A stretch of DNA of 64,000 nt from Cryomorphaceae bacterium (GCA_002682945.1 NYSL01000033.1:86006-150005); one strand, 5' to 3'; shown: positions 45,578-55,131, numbered from the stretch's first letter. Made by a program: numbers and translations. The notes: generated by a model not told the origin, from the letters alone.

Positions 45578-46918
45578 ATGTCAAAAAAATATACTATTCG
45601 AAAAGGGCTTAATTTGCCCTTGTTTGGAGATCCAATAAAGGAGCTTAAGGCATCTAAATTTGTTAGCAATTATGCTATTCGACCATCTGAATTTATTGGC
45701 CTAAAACCGAAATTAGCTGTAAAGGTTGGAGATGAGGTAAAAGCTGGACAGACAATTTTGTTTGACAAGAAAAATGAAAGAATTAAAATACCTTCGCCAA
45801 TAAGCGGTGAAATTTCGGCAATTCAAAGAGGTCCGAAGAGAAGGTTAGATCAAATCGTAATCCGTGCGAATGAAAAATGTGAATATCTGAATTTTGGTGA
45901 TAAAACTGCTTTAAAAAAAGACGAAATTAAAAATAAGCTTTTAGAGTCAGGTGCATGGACCCTTCTTAAAATGAGACCATACGGTTGTCTCGCAAATCCA
46001 GATGACTCGCCAAAAGCCATTTTCATTAACGGAATGGGATCCGACCCATTCGCCTCTAAGCCTGGATTCAGCTTAAAAGGAAAAGAAGAACTTTTTAGTC
46101 GAGGATTAGAAGTTTTAAAACAGCTTTCAGATAGGACAATTTTATCTATAGCTCAGGATGAAAAATCGGATACACTAACCAATGCAAATGATATTGAAAT
46201 TCATAGATTTCATGGGCCACACCCTTCTGGGAATACCTCAGTTCATATTTCTCGGGTTTCACCGCTTAACAAAGGTGAGGTCATTTGGACTATTGCTGCT
46301 CAAGATGTTGCGATAATTGGTAAGCTATTTGAATCAGGTGAACTTCATTTGGACCGAACTATTGCAGCTGGAGGGGCTGGTATGAAAAACCCACAGTATT
46401 ATTTAGTCAGAGGGGGACAATCAATGAAAACATTTTTCTCTAAGGAAACTAAGGAGGGCAATTATCGTTACATCTCTGGATCTGTTCTTTCAGGTGAGGA
46501 TATTGGAAAAGAAGGGTATCTGGGCTTCCTTGCAAAACAAGTTTCAGTGATTCCAGAAGGTGAAAATACAGATTTTCTCGGATGGGTTTTACCAGGATTC
46601 AATAAATATTCTTTCAGTAAAGCATATTTTTCGTGGCTTTTTCCAAATCGTAAATATAATTTAACTACTAAGTTGCACGGCGAAGAGCGTGCTTTCGTAG
46701 TAACAGGTCAATATGATAAGGTATTCCCTTTTGATATCCTTCCTAACCAATTGTTGAAATCAATCTGGGCAGAGGATATTGAAAAAATGGAAGAACTAGG
46801 AATTTATGAGATTATCCCTGAAGACTTTGCTTTGTGCGAAGTTATATGCACATCTAAACAACCGTTGCAGGAAATGGTTAGAAAAGGGTTAGATATTCTT
46901 TATAACGAAATGAATTAA
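45578..46918 (+). CDS. nqrA: Na+-translocating NADH:quinone reductase subunit A
   Basis: NqrA is the peripheral, non-redox subunit of the sodium-pumping NADH:ubiquinone/menaquinone oxidoreductase, implicated in quinone binding; it has 446 residues. Family segments are IRKGLNLPLFGDP, KVGDEVKAGQTIL, IPSPISGEI, MRPYGCLANPDDSPKAIF and FHGPHPSGNTSVHI. It opens a six-gene operon (nqrABCDEF) with no gap over 20 nt. It sits opposite the T9SS plug gene, with the operon promoter in between. Confidence 0.98.
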   Translation: MSKKYTIRKGLNLPLFGDPIKELKASKFVSNYAIRPSEFIGLKPKLAVKVGDEVKAGQTILFDKKNERIKIPSPISGEISAIQRGPKRRLDQIVIRANEKCEYLNFGDKTALKKDEIKNKLLESGAWTLLKMRPYGCLANPDDSPKAIFINGMGSDPFASKPGFSLKGKEELFSRGLEVLKQLSDRTILSIAQDEKSDTLTNANDIEIHRFHGPHPSGNTSVHISRVSPLNKGEVIWTIAAQDVAIIGKLFESGELHLDRTIAAGGAGMKNPQYYLVRGGQSMKTFFSKETKEGNYRYISGSVLSGEDIGKEGYLGFLAKQVSVIPEGENTDFLGWVLPGFNKYSFSKAYFSWLFPNRKYNLTTKLHGEERAFVVTGQYDKVFPFDILPNQLLKSIWAEDIEKMEELGIYEIIPEDFALCEVICTSKQPLQEMVRKGLDILYNEMN

Positions 46919-46930
46919 TGTTTTAAGTAA

Positions 46931-48136
46931 ATGAAATTTATACAAAATATTTTTGATGCTTCGCGTCCTGCGGTTACATCCGGAAAATTCAAGCCTTTGT
47001 ATCCTCTGCACAACGCTTTGGAGACAATGATGTTTGTCCCAGACCATAATGCGAAAAGCGGTGCTCACGTTAGAGATGCTATAGACCTTAAGCGAACCAT
47101 GATTACAGTCATTTTTGCCTTAGTTCCTGCATTAATATTTGGAATATATAATTCTGGATATCAGCATAATAAAGCTCTTGGTTTGTTGAATAGTGCTGTT
47201 GGTTGGTTACAGTTTTTTACATGGGAAAATTTCCTATTTGGAGCTTTAAAAATTATACCAATGATTATTGTTACATACATAGCAGGATTGGGAGTAGAGA
47301 TTTATTTTGCGTATAGAAATAAGCATGCTGTGAATGAAGGGTTTCTTGTTTCGGGATTATTGATTCCTATGACAATGCCTATAGATATGCCTTTGTGGAT
47401 GATTGCAATCTCTACAATTTTTGCGGTGCTGATTGGAAAAGAAGTTTTTGGCGGGACTGGAATGAATATCTTAAACCCTGCTTTAACAGCAAGAGCCTTT
47501 GCATTTTTTGCATACCCTTCTTTTATGAGTGGAGATAAAGTATGGATTAATGCCACATTAGGTCCAGGAGAAGCTCTTGTCGATGGTTATTCAGGAGCAA
47601 CTGCTTTGGGACAGTTTGCAACAACTGGGAGTACGACATTTTCAGCATGGGATGCCTTCTTGGGAATTATTCCAGGCTCAATAGGAGAGACGAGCACCAT
47701 TCTCATTTTATTAGGTGGAATTTATTTAATTGCTACAGGAATCGGATCATGGAAAATTATGTTCTCCTCGCTACTCGGGGCGATCACTATCAGTCTAATT
47801 TTCAATGCAGTAGCACCAAGTATGATATCACCTGAGCAGCAGGGATTTTTAAGTATACCTTTTTATTTTCACCTGGTTTTTGGTAGTTGGGCTTTTTCCA
47901 CTGTTTTTATGGCTACAGATCCCGTCTCGGCTGCTCATACTGAGCGGGGAAAATGGATTTATGGCTTTTTTATTGGTTTTCTAGGGATTATGATTCGTGT
48001 TTTCAATCCTGCTTACCCAGAAGGCATGATGTTGGCTATCTTGTTTATGAACGTAATGGCACCACTAATAGATCATTATGTTGTTGAAGGGAACATTAAA
48101 AGGCGTCTCAAGCGATTAAAATTAAGTGTTAATTGA
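46931..48136 (+). CDS. nqrB: Na+-translocating NADH:quinone reductase subunit B
   Basis: NqrB is a multi-pass membrane subunit carrying riboflavin and a covalently bound FMN; it has 401 residues. The flavinylation site motif is DGYSGATALG with the acceptor threonine at T224, the substrate for ApbE encoded downstream. Other landmarks are RDAIDLKRTMITVI, GGTGMNILNPALTARAF and DPVSAAHTERGKWIYG. It is 12 nt after nqrA. Confidence 0.98.
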   Translation: MKFIQNIFDASRPAVTSGKFKPLYPLHNALETMMFVPDHNAKSGAHVRDAIDLKRTMITVIFALVPALIFGIYNSGYQHNKALGLLNSAVGWLQFFTWENFLFGALKIIPMIIVTYIAGLGVEIYFAYRNKHAVNEGFLVSGLLIPMTMPIDMPLWMIAISTIFAVLIGKEVFGGTGMNILNPALTARAFAFFAYPSFMSGDKVWINATLGPGEALVDGYSGATALGQFATTGSTTFSAWDAFLGIIPGSIGETSTILILLGGIYLIATGIGSWKIMFSSLLGAITISLIFNAVAPSMISPEQQGFLSIPFYFHLVFGSWAFSTVFMATDPVSAAHTERGKWIYGFFIGFLGIMIRVFNPAYPEGMMLAILFMNVMAPLIDHYVVEGNIKRRLKRLKLSVN

Positions 48137-48143
48137 TTGCTCT

Positions 48144-48872
48144 ATGAATATAAACTCAAATTCTTACACCTATTTTTTTGCAATAGCAATGGTTATTGTA
48201 GTTGCCTCTCTATTGTCAATTGCTGCAACGTCTTTAAAACCGTTTCAGGAAAAAAATATAGAACTGGAAAAGAAATCTGATATACTGTCATCTATCGGAG
48301 TTATCGGGGAAGATCCCGAATTACTTTTTGACGAATACATAACTGATCAATTAGTGATCCAGAATGGACTTGTTGTATCTTCTGAAATTACTGCATTTGA
48401 TATTGACCTTGAAGAGGCGGTAAAGGAATCAAATTCATCTCGTAAAGTACCTCTTTTTAAAGCTCAAAAAAACGGAGACACTTTTTATGTAATTCCAATG
48501 CGTGGAACCGGCCTTTGGGGACCTATTTGGGGCTATGTTTCTTTAAAAGGGGATGGTAACACAATTCTAGGTGCATCTTTTGACCATGAGAAAGAAACCC
48601 CAGGACTAGGAGCAGAAATTTCAACACCTATTTTTGAGGACCAATTCCCCGATAAAATTCTTTTTTCAAGTTTGAGAGATGGAATTGAGGTTAGGAAGGG
48701 AGATGCGTCAGGCTACCAGCAAGTTGATGGCATTTCTGGAGGAACCATCACATCCGTTGGTGTTCAAACTATGTTCGAAGACTGCTTGATCCCTTATAAA
48801 TCTTTTTTATTAAACCTTTCAATTGAAAATGATAATCCATCAGATTCAACTATTAGTGTTATATATCACTGA
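48144..48872 (+). CDS. nqrC: Na+-translocating NADH:quinone reductase subunit C
   Basis: NqrC is anchored by one N-terminal helix and exposes an FMN-carrying domain to the periplasm; it has 242 residues. I chose the ATG at 48144, eight bases after the nqrB stop, over the upstream GTG at 48126. The FMN-acceptor motif reads DGISGGT with T201 as the acceptor, where the textbook form is SGAT; glycine replaces alanine. GLWGPIWGYVSL and ETPGLGAEIS are intact. ApbE would attach FMN here as well. Confidence 0.95.
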   Translation: MNINSNSYTYFFAIAMVIVVASLLSIAATSLKPFQEKNIELEKKSDILSSIGVIGEDPELLFDEYITDQLVIQNGLVVSSEITAFDIDLEEAVKESNSSRKVPLFKAQKNGDTFYVIPMRGTGLWGPIWGYVSLKGDGNTILGASFDHEKETPGLGAEISTPIFEDQFPDKILFSSLRDGIEVRKGDASGYQQVDGISGGTITSVGVQTMFEDCLIPYKSFLLNLSIENDNPSDSTISVIYH

Positions 48873-48874
48873 CC

Positions 48875-49531
48875 ATGGAGACCAATAAAACAAAAGAAGC
48901 ATTATTTTCTAAGAAGAATAGAAAGTTACTTAGCGATCCAATGAATATCAATAACCCAATAACGGTTCAAGTATTGGGAATTTGCAGTGCTTTGGCAATA
49001 ACCGTGAAACTGAAGCCAGCTGTTGTAATGAGCCTGTCGGTTATAGTTGTAATGGCATTAGCTAATGTAATTACATCACTTATGAGGAATATGATTCCGA
49101 ATAGAATTCGAATCATAGTTCAACTCGTAGTTGTTGCTACGCTTGTAATTCTTGTGGACCAAGTGCTTAAAGCTTTTGTCTATGATGTAAGTAAGCAATT
49201 ATCAGTATTTGTTGGTTTGATCATCACGAATTGTATAATAATGGGAAGGATAGAAGCATTTTCATTAGGAAATACTCCATGGAAATCTTTTCTTGATGGA
49301 ATAGGGAATGGGGCCTCTTACGGGTTGATTTTGATTGTTGTTTCTTTTTTTAGAGAACTTTTTGGCAATGGGACGCTTTATGATTATCCGATAATAGAAA
49401 AATTGGGATTGTATGAACTAGGCTATCATAACAATGGTATGATGTTATTGCCTCCCATGGCTTTGATTGTGGTTGCCGTTATAATTTGGTGGCAGAGATC
49501 AAAGACACCTTCGCTAATAGAAAAAGATTAA
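48875..49531 (+). CDS. nqrD: Na+-translocating NADH:quinone reductase subunit D
   Basis: This is an integral membrane subunit of the sodium pump, 218 residues with about six helices. It shows NNPITVQVLGICSALAIT, IPNRIRIIVQLVVVATLVI and GLIITNCIIMGRIEAFSL, all standard for the NqrD/RnfE family; the cysteines in GICSA and TNCII help ligate an iron centre at the NqrD-NqrE interface. It is two bases downstream of nqrC. Confidence 0.98.
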   Translation: METNKTKEALFSKKNRKLLSDPMNINNPITVQVLGICSALAITVKLKPAVVMSLSVIVVMALANVITSLMRNMIPNRIRIIVQLVVVATLVILVDQVLKAFVYDVSKQLSVFVGLIITNCIIMGRIEAFSLGNTPWKSFLDGIGNGASYGLILIVVSFFRELFGNGTLYDYPIIEKLGLYELGYHNNGMMLLPPMALIVVAVIIWWQRSKTPSLIEKD

Positions 49532-49548
49532 AGTAAAGAGAAAAAAAT

Positions 49549-50166
49549 ATGCAAGAGTTAATTAACATTTTTGTCAAAAGCATCTTTATAGATAATATGA
49601 TTTTTGCCTATTTTTTAGGGATGTGCTCTTATTTAGCTGTCTCAAAAACAGTAAAAACTGGAATGGGTTTGGGTTTAGCGGTAACATTCGTACTTACGAT
49701 CACTGTTCCTGTTAATTACCTTCTGCAGACTAGGATTTTAGACAAAGGGGCTCTGGCTTGGTTAGATCCTTCTTTTTCTGATGTGGATTTGAGTTTTTTG
49801 AGTTTCATTATGTTCATTGCTGTCATTGCAGCAATGGTTCAGCTTGTTGAAATGATAGTAGAAAAATTTGCTCCAGCATTATACTCAGCACTTGGTATAT
49901 TTTTGCCCTTGATCGCTGTGAATTGTTCAATATTAGGGGGCTCGTTGTTTATGCAGGAGAGAGCTTATTCAACAATAGGTCAAGCTACGGCTTTTGGTTT
50001 TGGATCTGGTATCGGTTGGCTATTGGCAGTCCTCGCAATTGCGGCAATTCGCGAGAGATTAAAATATTCTCATGTTCCACCTGCTCTCAGGGGTTTGGGT
50101 ATAACGTTCATGATCACCGGATTAATGGGTATAGCTTTTATGAGTTTTATGGGTATTAAATTATAA
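49549..50166 (+). CDS. nqrE: Na+-translocating NADH:quinone reductase subunit E
   Basis: This is the partner membrane subunit of NqrD, 205 residues. Recognisable segments are [46 protein letters not shown] and AIREKL-like [19 protein letters not shown]. The cysteines in MCSYL and VNCSIL are the NqrE ligands of the shared iron site. It is 17 nt after nqrD. Confidence 0.98.
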   Translation: MQELINIFVKSIFIDNMIFAYFLGMCSYLAVSKTVKTGMGLGLAVTFVLTITVPVNYLLQTRILDKGALAWLDPSFSDVDLSFLSFIMFIAVIAAMVQLVEMIVEKFAPALYSALGIFLPLIAVNCSILGGSLFMQERAYSTIGQATAFGFGSGIGWLLAVLAIAAIRERLKYSHVPPALRGLGITFMITGLMGIAFMSFMGIKL

Positions 50167-50179
50167 TGTTATCATAGTT

Positions 50180-51490
50180 ATGTTTTTAGCTTTATCGAGT
50201 TCTGTAGTAGTTTTATCTAGCGTAGTTGTTTTTACACTCGTAATTCTAGCTTTAGTTACAATTTTGCTACAGGCGAAAGCTCGTCTCTCTCCCTCGGGTC
50301 CAGTAAAATTAGATATAAATGGTGATTCAGTTGAAATTGAATCAGGTTCCACTTTATTATCGACTCTTAGTGAGCAGAAAATTTTTCTACCCTCGGCTTG
50401 TGGTGGTGGAGGAACTTGTGGTATGTGTGAGTGTCAAATTCCTGAAGGCGGTGGAGAGATTCTTCAAACAGAAAAGGGTTTTTTCAATCGAAAACAGATT
50501 GCTGATAATTGGCGTTTAGGTTGCCAGGTAAAGGTAAAGAACGATATGAAGGTCATTGTTCCCGATGAAATATTTGGAATTAAAAAATGGGAATGTGAGG
50601 TAGTATCTAACTATAACGTAGCATCTTTTATCAAAGAGTTCGTAGTAAAGCTACCTGAAGGCGAGAATTTAGACTTTTTAGCAGGTGGCTATATTCAAGT
50701 GGATGTACCTGAGGTGAATGTTGATTTTAAGAATATGGACATTACCGCCCATCCTCGATTGGGAAAGAAAGATGATGAATTCAAAGGTGAGTGGGATAAG
50801 TTTGGACTTTGGGATTTAAAAATGAATAATCCAGAGCCTTTATTCAGGGCATACTCAATGGCAAACCATCCTGCGGAAGGCAATATTGTCATGTTAAACA
50901 TAAGAATTGCTACACCGCCCTGGGATAGAGCTAAAGGTGGATGGATGAATGTAAACCCTGGAGTTTGCTCCTCCTATGTTTTTGATTTGAAAGCGGGCGA
51001 TAAGGTTACAATTTCAGGACCATATGGAGATTTTCACATAAAGGATTCGGATACGGAAATGATTTACATAGGCGGAGGAGCTGGAATGGCCCCTATGCGT
51101 TCGCATCTTTTCCATTTGTTTCATACGTTAAAAACGGGTCGAAAAGTGAGCTACTGGTATGGTGGGAGGTCGAGGAGAGAGTTGTTTTATATTGACGATT
51201 TTGAAAATATCGAAAAACAGTTTCCTAATTTTACGTTTCATATGGTCTTGTCTGAGCCTTTGCCTGAGGATAATTGGAATGCCAAAAGTAGCTTAGATGG
51301 CAAAGGAGATGGATTTACGGGCTTTGTTCACCAAGCATTAATTGATAATTACCTTGGAGATCATGAAAGTCCGGAAGATATAGAATATTATTTCTGTGGC
51401 CCTCCAATGATGAATGCCGCGGTTTTAAAGATGGTAGATGATTTTGGTGTACCCCCTGAGAATGTAGCTTTTGATGATTTCGGAGGATAA
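50180..51490 (+). CDS. nqrF: Na+-translocating NADH:quinone reductase subunit F
   Basis: NqrF is the electron-input subunit: it oxidises NADH through FAD and passes electrons to a 2Fe-2S cluster. It has 436 residues. An N-terminal membrane helix is followed by a plant-type ferredoxin domain with [14 protein letters not shown] and a fourth cysteine in LGCQV. The flavin-binding RAYSMANHP, the NADH-binding [14 protein letters not shown] and the terminal FCGPPMM and FDDFGG complete the reductase module. It is the last nqr gene; apbE follows after 61 nt with its own promoter box. Confidence 0.98.
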   Translation: MFLALSSSVVVLSSVVVFTLVILALVTILLQAKARLSPSGPVKLDINGDSVEIESGSTLLSTLSEQKIFLPSACGGGGTCGMCECQIPEGGGEILQTEKGFFNRKQIADNWRLGCQVKVKNDMKVIVPDEIFGIKKWECEVVSNYNVASFIKEFVVKLPEGENLDFLAGGYIQVDVPEVNVDFKNMDITAHPRLGKKDDEFKGEWDKFGLWDLKMNNPEPLFRAYSMANHPAEGNIVMLNIRIATPPWDRAKGGWMNVNPGVCSSYVFDLKAGDKVTISGPYGDFHIKDSDTEMIYIGGGAGMAPMRSHLFHLFHTLKTGRKVSYWYGGRSRRELFYIDDFENIEKQFPNFTFHMVLSEPLPEDNWNAKSSLDGKGDGFTGFVHQALIDNYLGDHESPEDIEYYFCGPPMMNAAVLKMVDDFGVPPENVAFDDFGG

Positions 51491-51536
51491 TTGTAAAATA
51501 TTTATCCCTAAATTAATCTGAAAGGGAAACAAGTTT

Positions 51537-51544
51537 TAAGTTTG
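51537..51544 (+). promoter_or_regulatory. Bacteroidota -7 box for apbE, leaderless-like
   Basis: TAAGTTTG lies 7 nt before the apbE ATG at 51552, which may allow expression independent of the nqr operon. Confidence 0.5.
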
Positions 51545-51551
51545 GCGGATA

Positions 51552-52553
51552 ATGCGCTATTTAATTTCATCTTTTTTGATTCTTTTCGTTTTTGGTTGCC
51601 AGAGAAAATATGGTGCTGTAGTGAATTATGAAGGATCGGCACAGGGCACTTCGTTTCAGGTTAAAATATTTTACCCAGACGGATTTAGTGGTACACAAAT
51701 CGATGAAAATGTTATTCAAGGTTGGTTATCTCATTACAATAAAATTGCATCTCCATGGGATCCAGATTCTGAAATTTCAAAATTAAATTCGGGAGATACG
51801 GTAGTCCTTTCTAACGAAATGTTTCAATTATGTCAATTGGCTTTTAGCGCTAAAGTTTTTACTAACGGGGTTATTGATCCAACCCTACAACCTTTAATTG
51901 AAGCCTGGGGGTTTGGTGTGAGTAAGGGTTATTTACATTATGGTGATACCGCGAAAGTTCAGGCGTTGATGAAATTTGTGGGTAATGATAATTGGCTGCC
52001 AAAAAAAATAGACTTTTGGGCTTGGCCAAAAAATGTTCAATTAAATTTTATGAGTTTAGCCCAGGGGCATTCTGTTGATATTATTATTGATTCTATTAAA
52101 TCAAGAGGAGCTGATGCTGCTTTTGTTGAAGTAGGGGGAGAAATAAAAACATTTGGTTTAAAACCCGCGGGAGATAGTTTTTTGATCGGAATTGAACAAC
52201 CCATCCTAGAAAAAAGAGATGAATTTCAGGTAGTTATTCCACTGCAAAATAGAGCTTTAGCAACTTCAGGTAATTATAGAAATTTTAGGATTGATTCTTT
52301 GAATGGAATTAAGTTTAGTCACACTTTAAACGCTTTTTCTGGATGGCCAATTGAGACTGAAATTAAAAGCTCTACAGTCATAGGAGCCTCATGTGCCCTA
52401 GCAGATGCATTAGCAACAGCTTTTCTTGCGATGCCCTTGAATCAGGTTCAGTCTTGGTTGGAGAATAATCAAGAATGGGACGCATATCTTATTTACCAAA
52501 ACAACAAGGGAGACTTAGAGGTTTGGTCTAGCCTTGAAGATGTATATAATTAA
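51552..52553 (+). CDS. apbE: FAD:protein FMN transferase (lipoprotein)
   Basis: ApbE attaches FMN from FAD to threonines in NqrB and NqrC on the outer face of the membrane. It has 333 residues. A lipoprotein signal ends in FVFGC. The ApbE signatures are GSAQGTSFQVKIFY, the core region SLAQGHSVDIIIDSIKSRG with VEVGGEIKTFG, and SVT-like STVIGASCALADALATAF that coordinates magnesium. The GHSVD form replaces the more usual GYAVD. Its stop overlaps by 4 nt the end of the convergent Cys-rich small gene. Confidence 0.95.
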   Translation: MRYLISSFLILFVFGCQRKYGAVVNYEGSAQGTSFQVKIFYPDGFSGTQIDENVIQGWLSHYNKIASPWDPDSEISKLNSGDTVVLSNEMFQLCQLAFSAKVFTNGVIDPTLQPLIEAWGFGVSKGYLHYGDTAKVQALMKFVGNDNWLPKKIDFWAWPKNVQLNFMSLAQGHSVDIIIDSIKSRGADAAFVEVGGEIKTFGLKPAGDSFLIGIEQPILEKRDEFQVVIPLQNRALATSGNYRNFRIDSLNGIKFSHTLNAFSGWPIETEIKSSTVIGASCALADALATAFLAMPLNQVQSWLENNQEWDAYLIYQNNKGDLEVWSSLEDVYN

Positions 52554-52765
52554 GAATCTGCTGTACTTGCGTTTTGGCATTGCTCATTCGGTTCAGCACC
52601 ACATAAGGCACAACTTTCGCCTTCCGGATTTAAGAAAGGGCTATTGCTTGCGCAAGTGCCTGAGAACTCGCCATTTTTTTTTGACCATACTTTAATCGCC
52701 ATACCGAGCAGACCCAACCCTAATAATAGGGCCGCAACAAGAATGACTTTCAATACCGCAAGCAT
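52550..52765 (-). CDS. Small Cys-rich membrane protein, NqrM-like layout
   Basis: This 71-residue protein has one N-terminal transmembrane helix (about 4-27), then a short basic stretch, then four cysteines at C38, C52, C55 and C63 in a soluble tail. It is next to apbE at the end of the nqr region, but on the opposite strand. Vibrio NqrM (DUF539), required to build the iron site between NqrD and NqrE, has the same size, topology and four-cysteine layout and also lies next to apbE. I infer a similar role here, although residue-level similarity is weak by eye. Homologues in Bacteroidota are often annotated only as membrane or secreted protein. Confidence 0.7.
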   Translation of the reverse strand: MLAVLKVILVAALLLGLGLLGMAIKVWSKKNGEFSGTCASNSPFLNPEGESCALCGAEPNEQCQNASTADS

Positions 52766-52827
52766 CTAGCGAATTTACGATTATCAAATCAAATTTTTGT
52801 AAAATGGTAAAATTTTAAAATCGCCAC

Positions 52828-53856
52828 TTAGGCTTCAATCTCTATCAAGTTAACTTCTGGTTCAAGTTTAATTTGAAACTTCTTCTGAACATTTCGTTTA
52901 ACTCGCTTAGCAAACTCCCATAACTCTTCCCCTGTTGAGTTTCCGTGATTAACTAGAACTAATGCCTGCTTATTGTGCATTCCAGCATCTTTATGCGATT
53001 TGCCTTTCCAACCGGATTTTTCAATTAGCCAAGCTCCTGAAAGTTTGATTTGATTATTAGACTGTTTATAAAATGGAATTTTTGGATATTCTTTTTGCAA
53101 AATTTTGAGCTGATCTATTCCTACCACAGGATTTTTAAAAAAACTTCCAGCATTTCCCAGCAATTTGGGGTTAGGAAGCTTGCTGTTTCGAATAGTTATA
53201 ACAACTTTGGATATGTTAGATAAGGATTTTTTGAGACCATATTTTTTTAATTCCTCACGTATTGCTCCATATTCCGTGTTGTAATTATGATTATTTTTTG
53301 TTAGCTGAAAATTCACTGACAATATCACCCCATTGTTTCGTCTTATTGTTTTAAAAATACTCGTTCTATATCCAAATTTGCAATCTTTATTGGATATCTT
53401 CTCTGTCTCTCCAGTATTCCAGTTGAAGTACCTGACAGACTCAATAGAATCTTTTGCCTCTACTCCATATGCACCAATATTTTGAATGGGTGCGGTTCCG
53501 ACATGCCCAGGTATTAGTGATAAGTTTTCAATTCCACCAAATTCGTGATCAATGGCCCAGATCACAAAGTCGTGCCAAGAGTGTCCCGCTGAAACTTGAA
53601 TCAATACATGATTTTCGTATTCCTCCAAAATAAAGATCCCATCCCATTCAATTTTTGCAACGGAACCTTTAATTTGAGAACCAAGTAAAATATTGCTCCC
53701 TCCTGAGATAAGTAGCTTATGCTTAGGGTATCCGTCAGGATGCTTTTGATATTCATGAACATCTGTTTCTTTTTTTAAGTGGAACAATCTCTGAGCTATG
53801 CAACTTGTACCAAAGCTGTTATACTCTTTTAGGTTTGCATTTTCAGTGATTCGCAT
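52828..53856 (-). CDS. murB: UDP-N-acetylmuramate dehydrogenase
   Basis: MurB reduces UDP-GlcNAc-enolpyruvate to UDP-MurNAc in cytosolic peptidoglycan synthesis. It has 342 residues, the longer type I form. The FAD-binding domain shows NSFGTSC, LISGGSNILL and GHVGTAPIQNIGAYG. The catalytic serine is in GNAGSFFKNP and the catalytic glutamate in LEPEVNLI. It overlaps the upstream aminotransferase gene by 14 nt, suggesting coupled expression. Confidence 0.97.
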   Translation of the reverse strand: MRITENANLKEYNSFGTSCIAQRLFHLKKETDVHEYQKHPDGYPKHKLLISGGSNILLGSQIKGSVAKIEWDGIFILEEYENHVLIQVSAGHSWHDFVIWAIDHEFGGIENLSLIPGHVGTAPIQNIGAYGVEAKDSIESVRYFNWNTGETEKISNKDCKFGYRTSIFKTIRRNNGVILSVNFQLTKNNHNYNTEYGAIREELKKYGLKKSLSNISKVVITIRNSKLPNPKLLGNAGSFFKNPVVGIDQLKILQKEYPKIPFYKQSNNQIKLSGAWLIEKSGWKGKSHKDAGMHNKQALVLVNHGNSTGEELWEFAKRVKRNVQKKFQIKLEPEVNLIEIEA

Positions 53857-55051
53857 GGGTGGATTCTAGATATTTTTTTAGACCATGTTCCAGGCAGTCC
53901 ATTGCTCTTTGAAGTTCTTTTATTTTTAATACATAAGCTAATCTAACTTGCTTCTTTCCCAATTCTTGATTGGAATAAAATCCCGTGCAAGGAGCCAACA
54001 TTACAGTTTCTCCTCGAAACTCATAATCTTTGAGCATCCATTGACAAAAATGATCCGAATTGTTTATTGGCAATTCTGCCACACAATAAAAGGCTCCAGA
54101 AGGATTTGAGCATTTTACCCCAGGAATTTTATTTAGTCGATTTACCATATAATTTCTTCGACTTATATACTCATCAATAACTTCGGTAAAATAGTTTTTA
54201 TCCGTTTCTAATGCAGCTTCAGATACTATTTGTGCCAAAGTAGGAGGCGATAATCGCGCCTGGGCAAATTTCATTGCTGAGTTCATGAATATTTTGTTTT
54301 TACTCGCAATCAATCCAATTCTGGCACCGCATAGGCTGTATCTTTTGGAGACAGAGTCTATTAAAATACCATTCTCTTCCATACCCTCTAGACTTAAAAT
54401 AGATTTATGTTTTTTTCCATCGTATGCAAACTCACGATAAACTTCATCACTTATTACATATAGATCATGTTCGATTGCGATGGATCGAATTCGTTCAAGT
54501 TCAATATTATCGTATAGCCGACCTGTTGGGTTTCCGGGGTTACAGAGGATAATTGCTTTTGTTTTTTCTGATATTAAAGATTTAATTGTTTCACTCGTGG
54601 GCAGCGCAAAATCCTCTTCAAGCGAACAAGTTAATGGAATTACATTTACACTTGCAGAGGTTGAAAACCCGAGGTAGTTAGCGTAATAAGGTTCTGGAAT
54701 TATAACTTCATCCCCCGGGTCACAAACGCAACTTATAGCGAAGGATAAAGCTTCGGACCCCCCCGTGGTAATGATAATTTCTTCGGATGAAATTTCGATT
54801 CGTTTTTCTTGGTAATACTTAGATAATTTATTTCTATAGGATTCAAATCCATTTGAGGGAGCATAGCTAAGGGTCTCGATTTTATGCTTTTTAATGGAAT
54901 TTAAAGCATTTTTTGGACTAGCTATATCTGGTTGCCCAATATTTAAATGGTGGATATGAACTCCTTTTTTTTCAGCTTCTAAAGCGAAAGGAGCTAGCTT
55001 CCGAATCGGAGATTCTGGCATCAAGTGCGCTCGTTTAGATACTTTGGGCAT
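53843..55051 (-). CDS. Class I/II aminotransferase (aspartate-aminotransferase type)
   Basis: This fold-type I aminotransferase has 402 residues. Visible features are TTGGSEALSFAI, EPYYANY, CNPGNPTG, DEVYREFAYDG and the Schiff-base lysine in DSVSKRYSLCGARIG. It is closest in general form to the aspartate/aromatic AT group Igamma; the substrate cannot be settled by eye. It overlaps murB by 14 nt. The region upstream holds the terminator of the DUF1573 gene. Confidence 0.9.
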   Translation of the reverse strand: MPKVSKRAHLMPESPIRKLAPFALEAEKKGVHIHHLNIGQPDIASPKNALNSIKKHKIETLSYAPSNGFESYRNKLSKYYQEKRIEISSEEIIITTGGSEALSFAISCVCDPGDEVIIPEPYYANYLGFSTSASVNVIPLTCSLEEDFALPTSETIKSLISEKTKAIILCNPGNPTGRLYDNIELERIRSIAIEHDLYVISDEVYREFAYDGKKHKSILSLEGMEENGILIDSVSKRYSLCGARIGLIASKNKIFMNSAMKFAQARLSPPTLAQIVSEAALETDKNYFTEVIDEYISRRNYMVNRLNKIPGVKCSNPSGAFYCVAELPINNSDHFCQWMLKDYEFRGETVMLAPCTGFYSNQELGKKQVRLAYVLKIKELQRAMDCLEHGLKKYLESTHANH

Positions 55052-55065
55052 AGACTATGATATTC

Positions 55066-55099
55066 AAAAAAAAACCGCTGACATAGGGCAGCGGGTTTT
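55066..55099 (-). terminator. Rho-independent terminator after the DUF1573 gene
   Basis: On the minus strand a CCGCTG/CAGCGG stem with an 8-nt loop is followed by nine T residues. It starts about 33 nt beyond the DUF1573 stop. This is the only textbook intrinsic terminator I find in the window. Confidence 0.85.
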
Positions 55100-55131
55100 G
55101 GTCAAGAATGTTTCCATTTTTCGGTGTCTTC

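Noticed and set aside
49923..50159. 78-codon plus-strand ORF overlapping nqrE
   Set aside because: It is in an alternative frame of a highly conserved membrane subunit and lacks any initiation signal.
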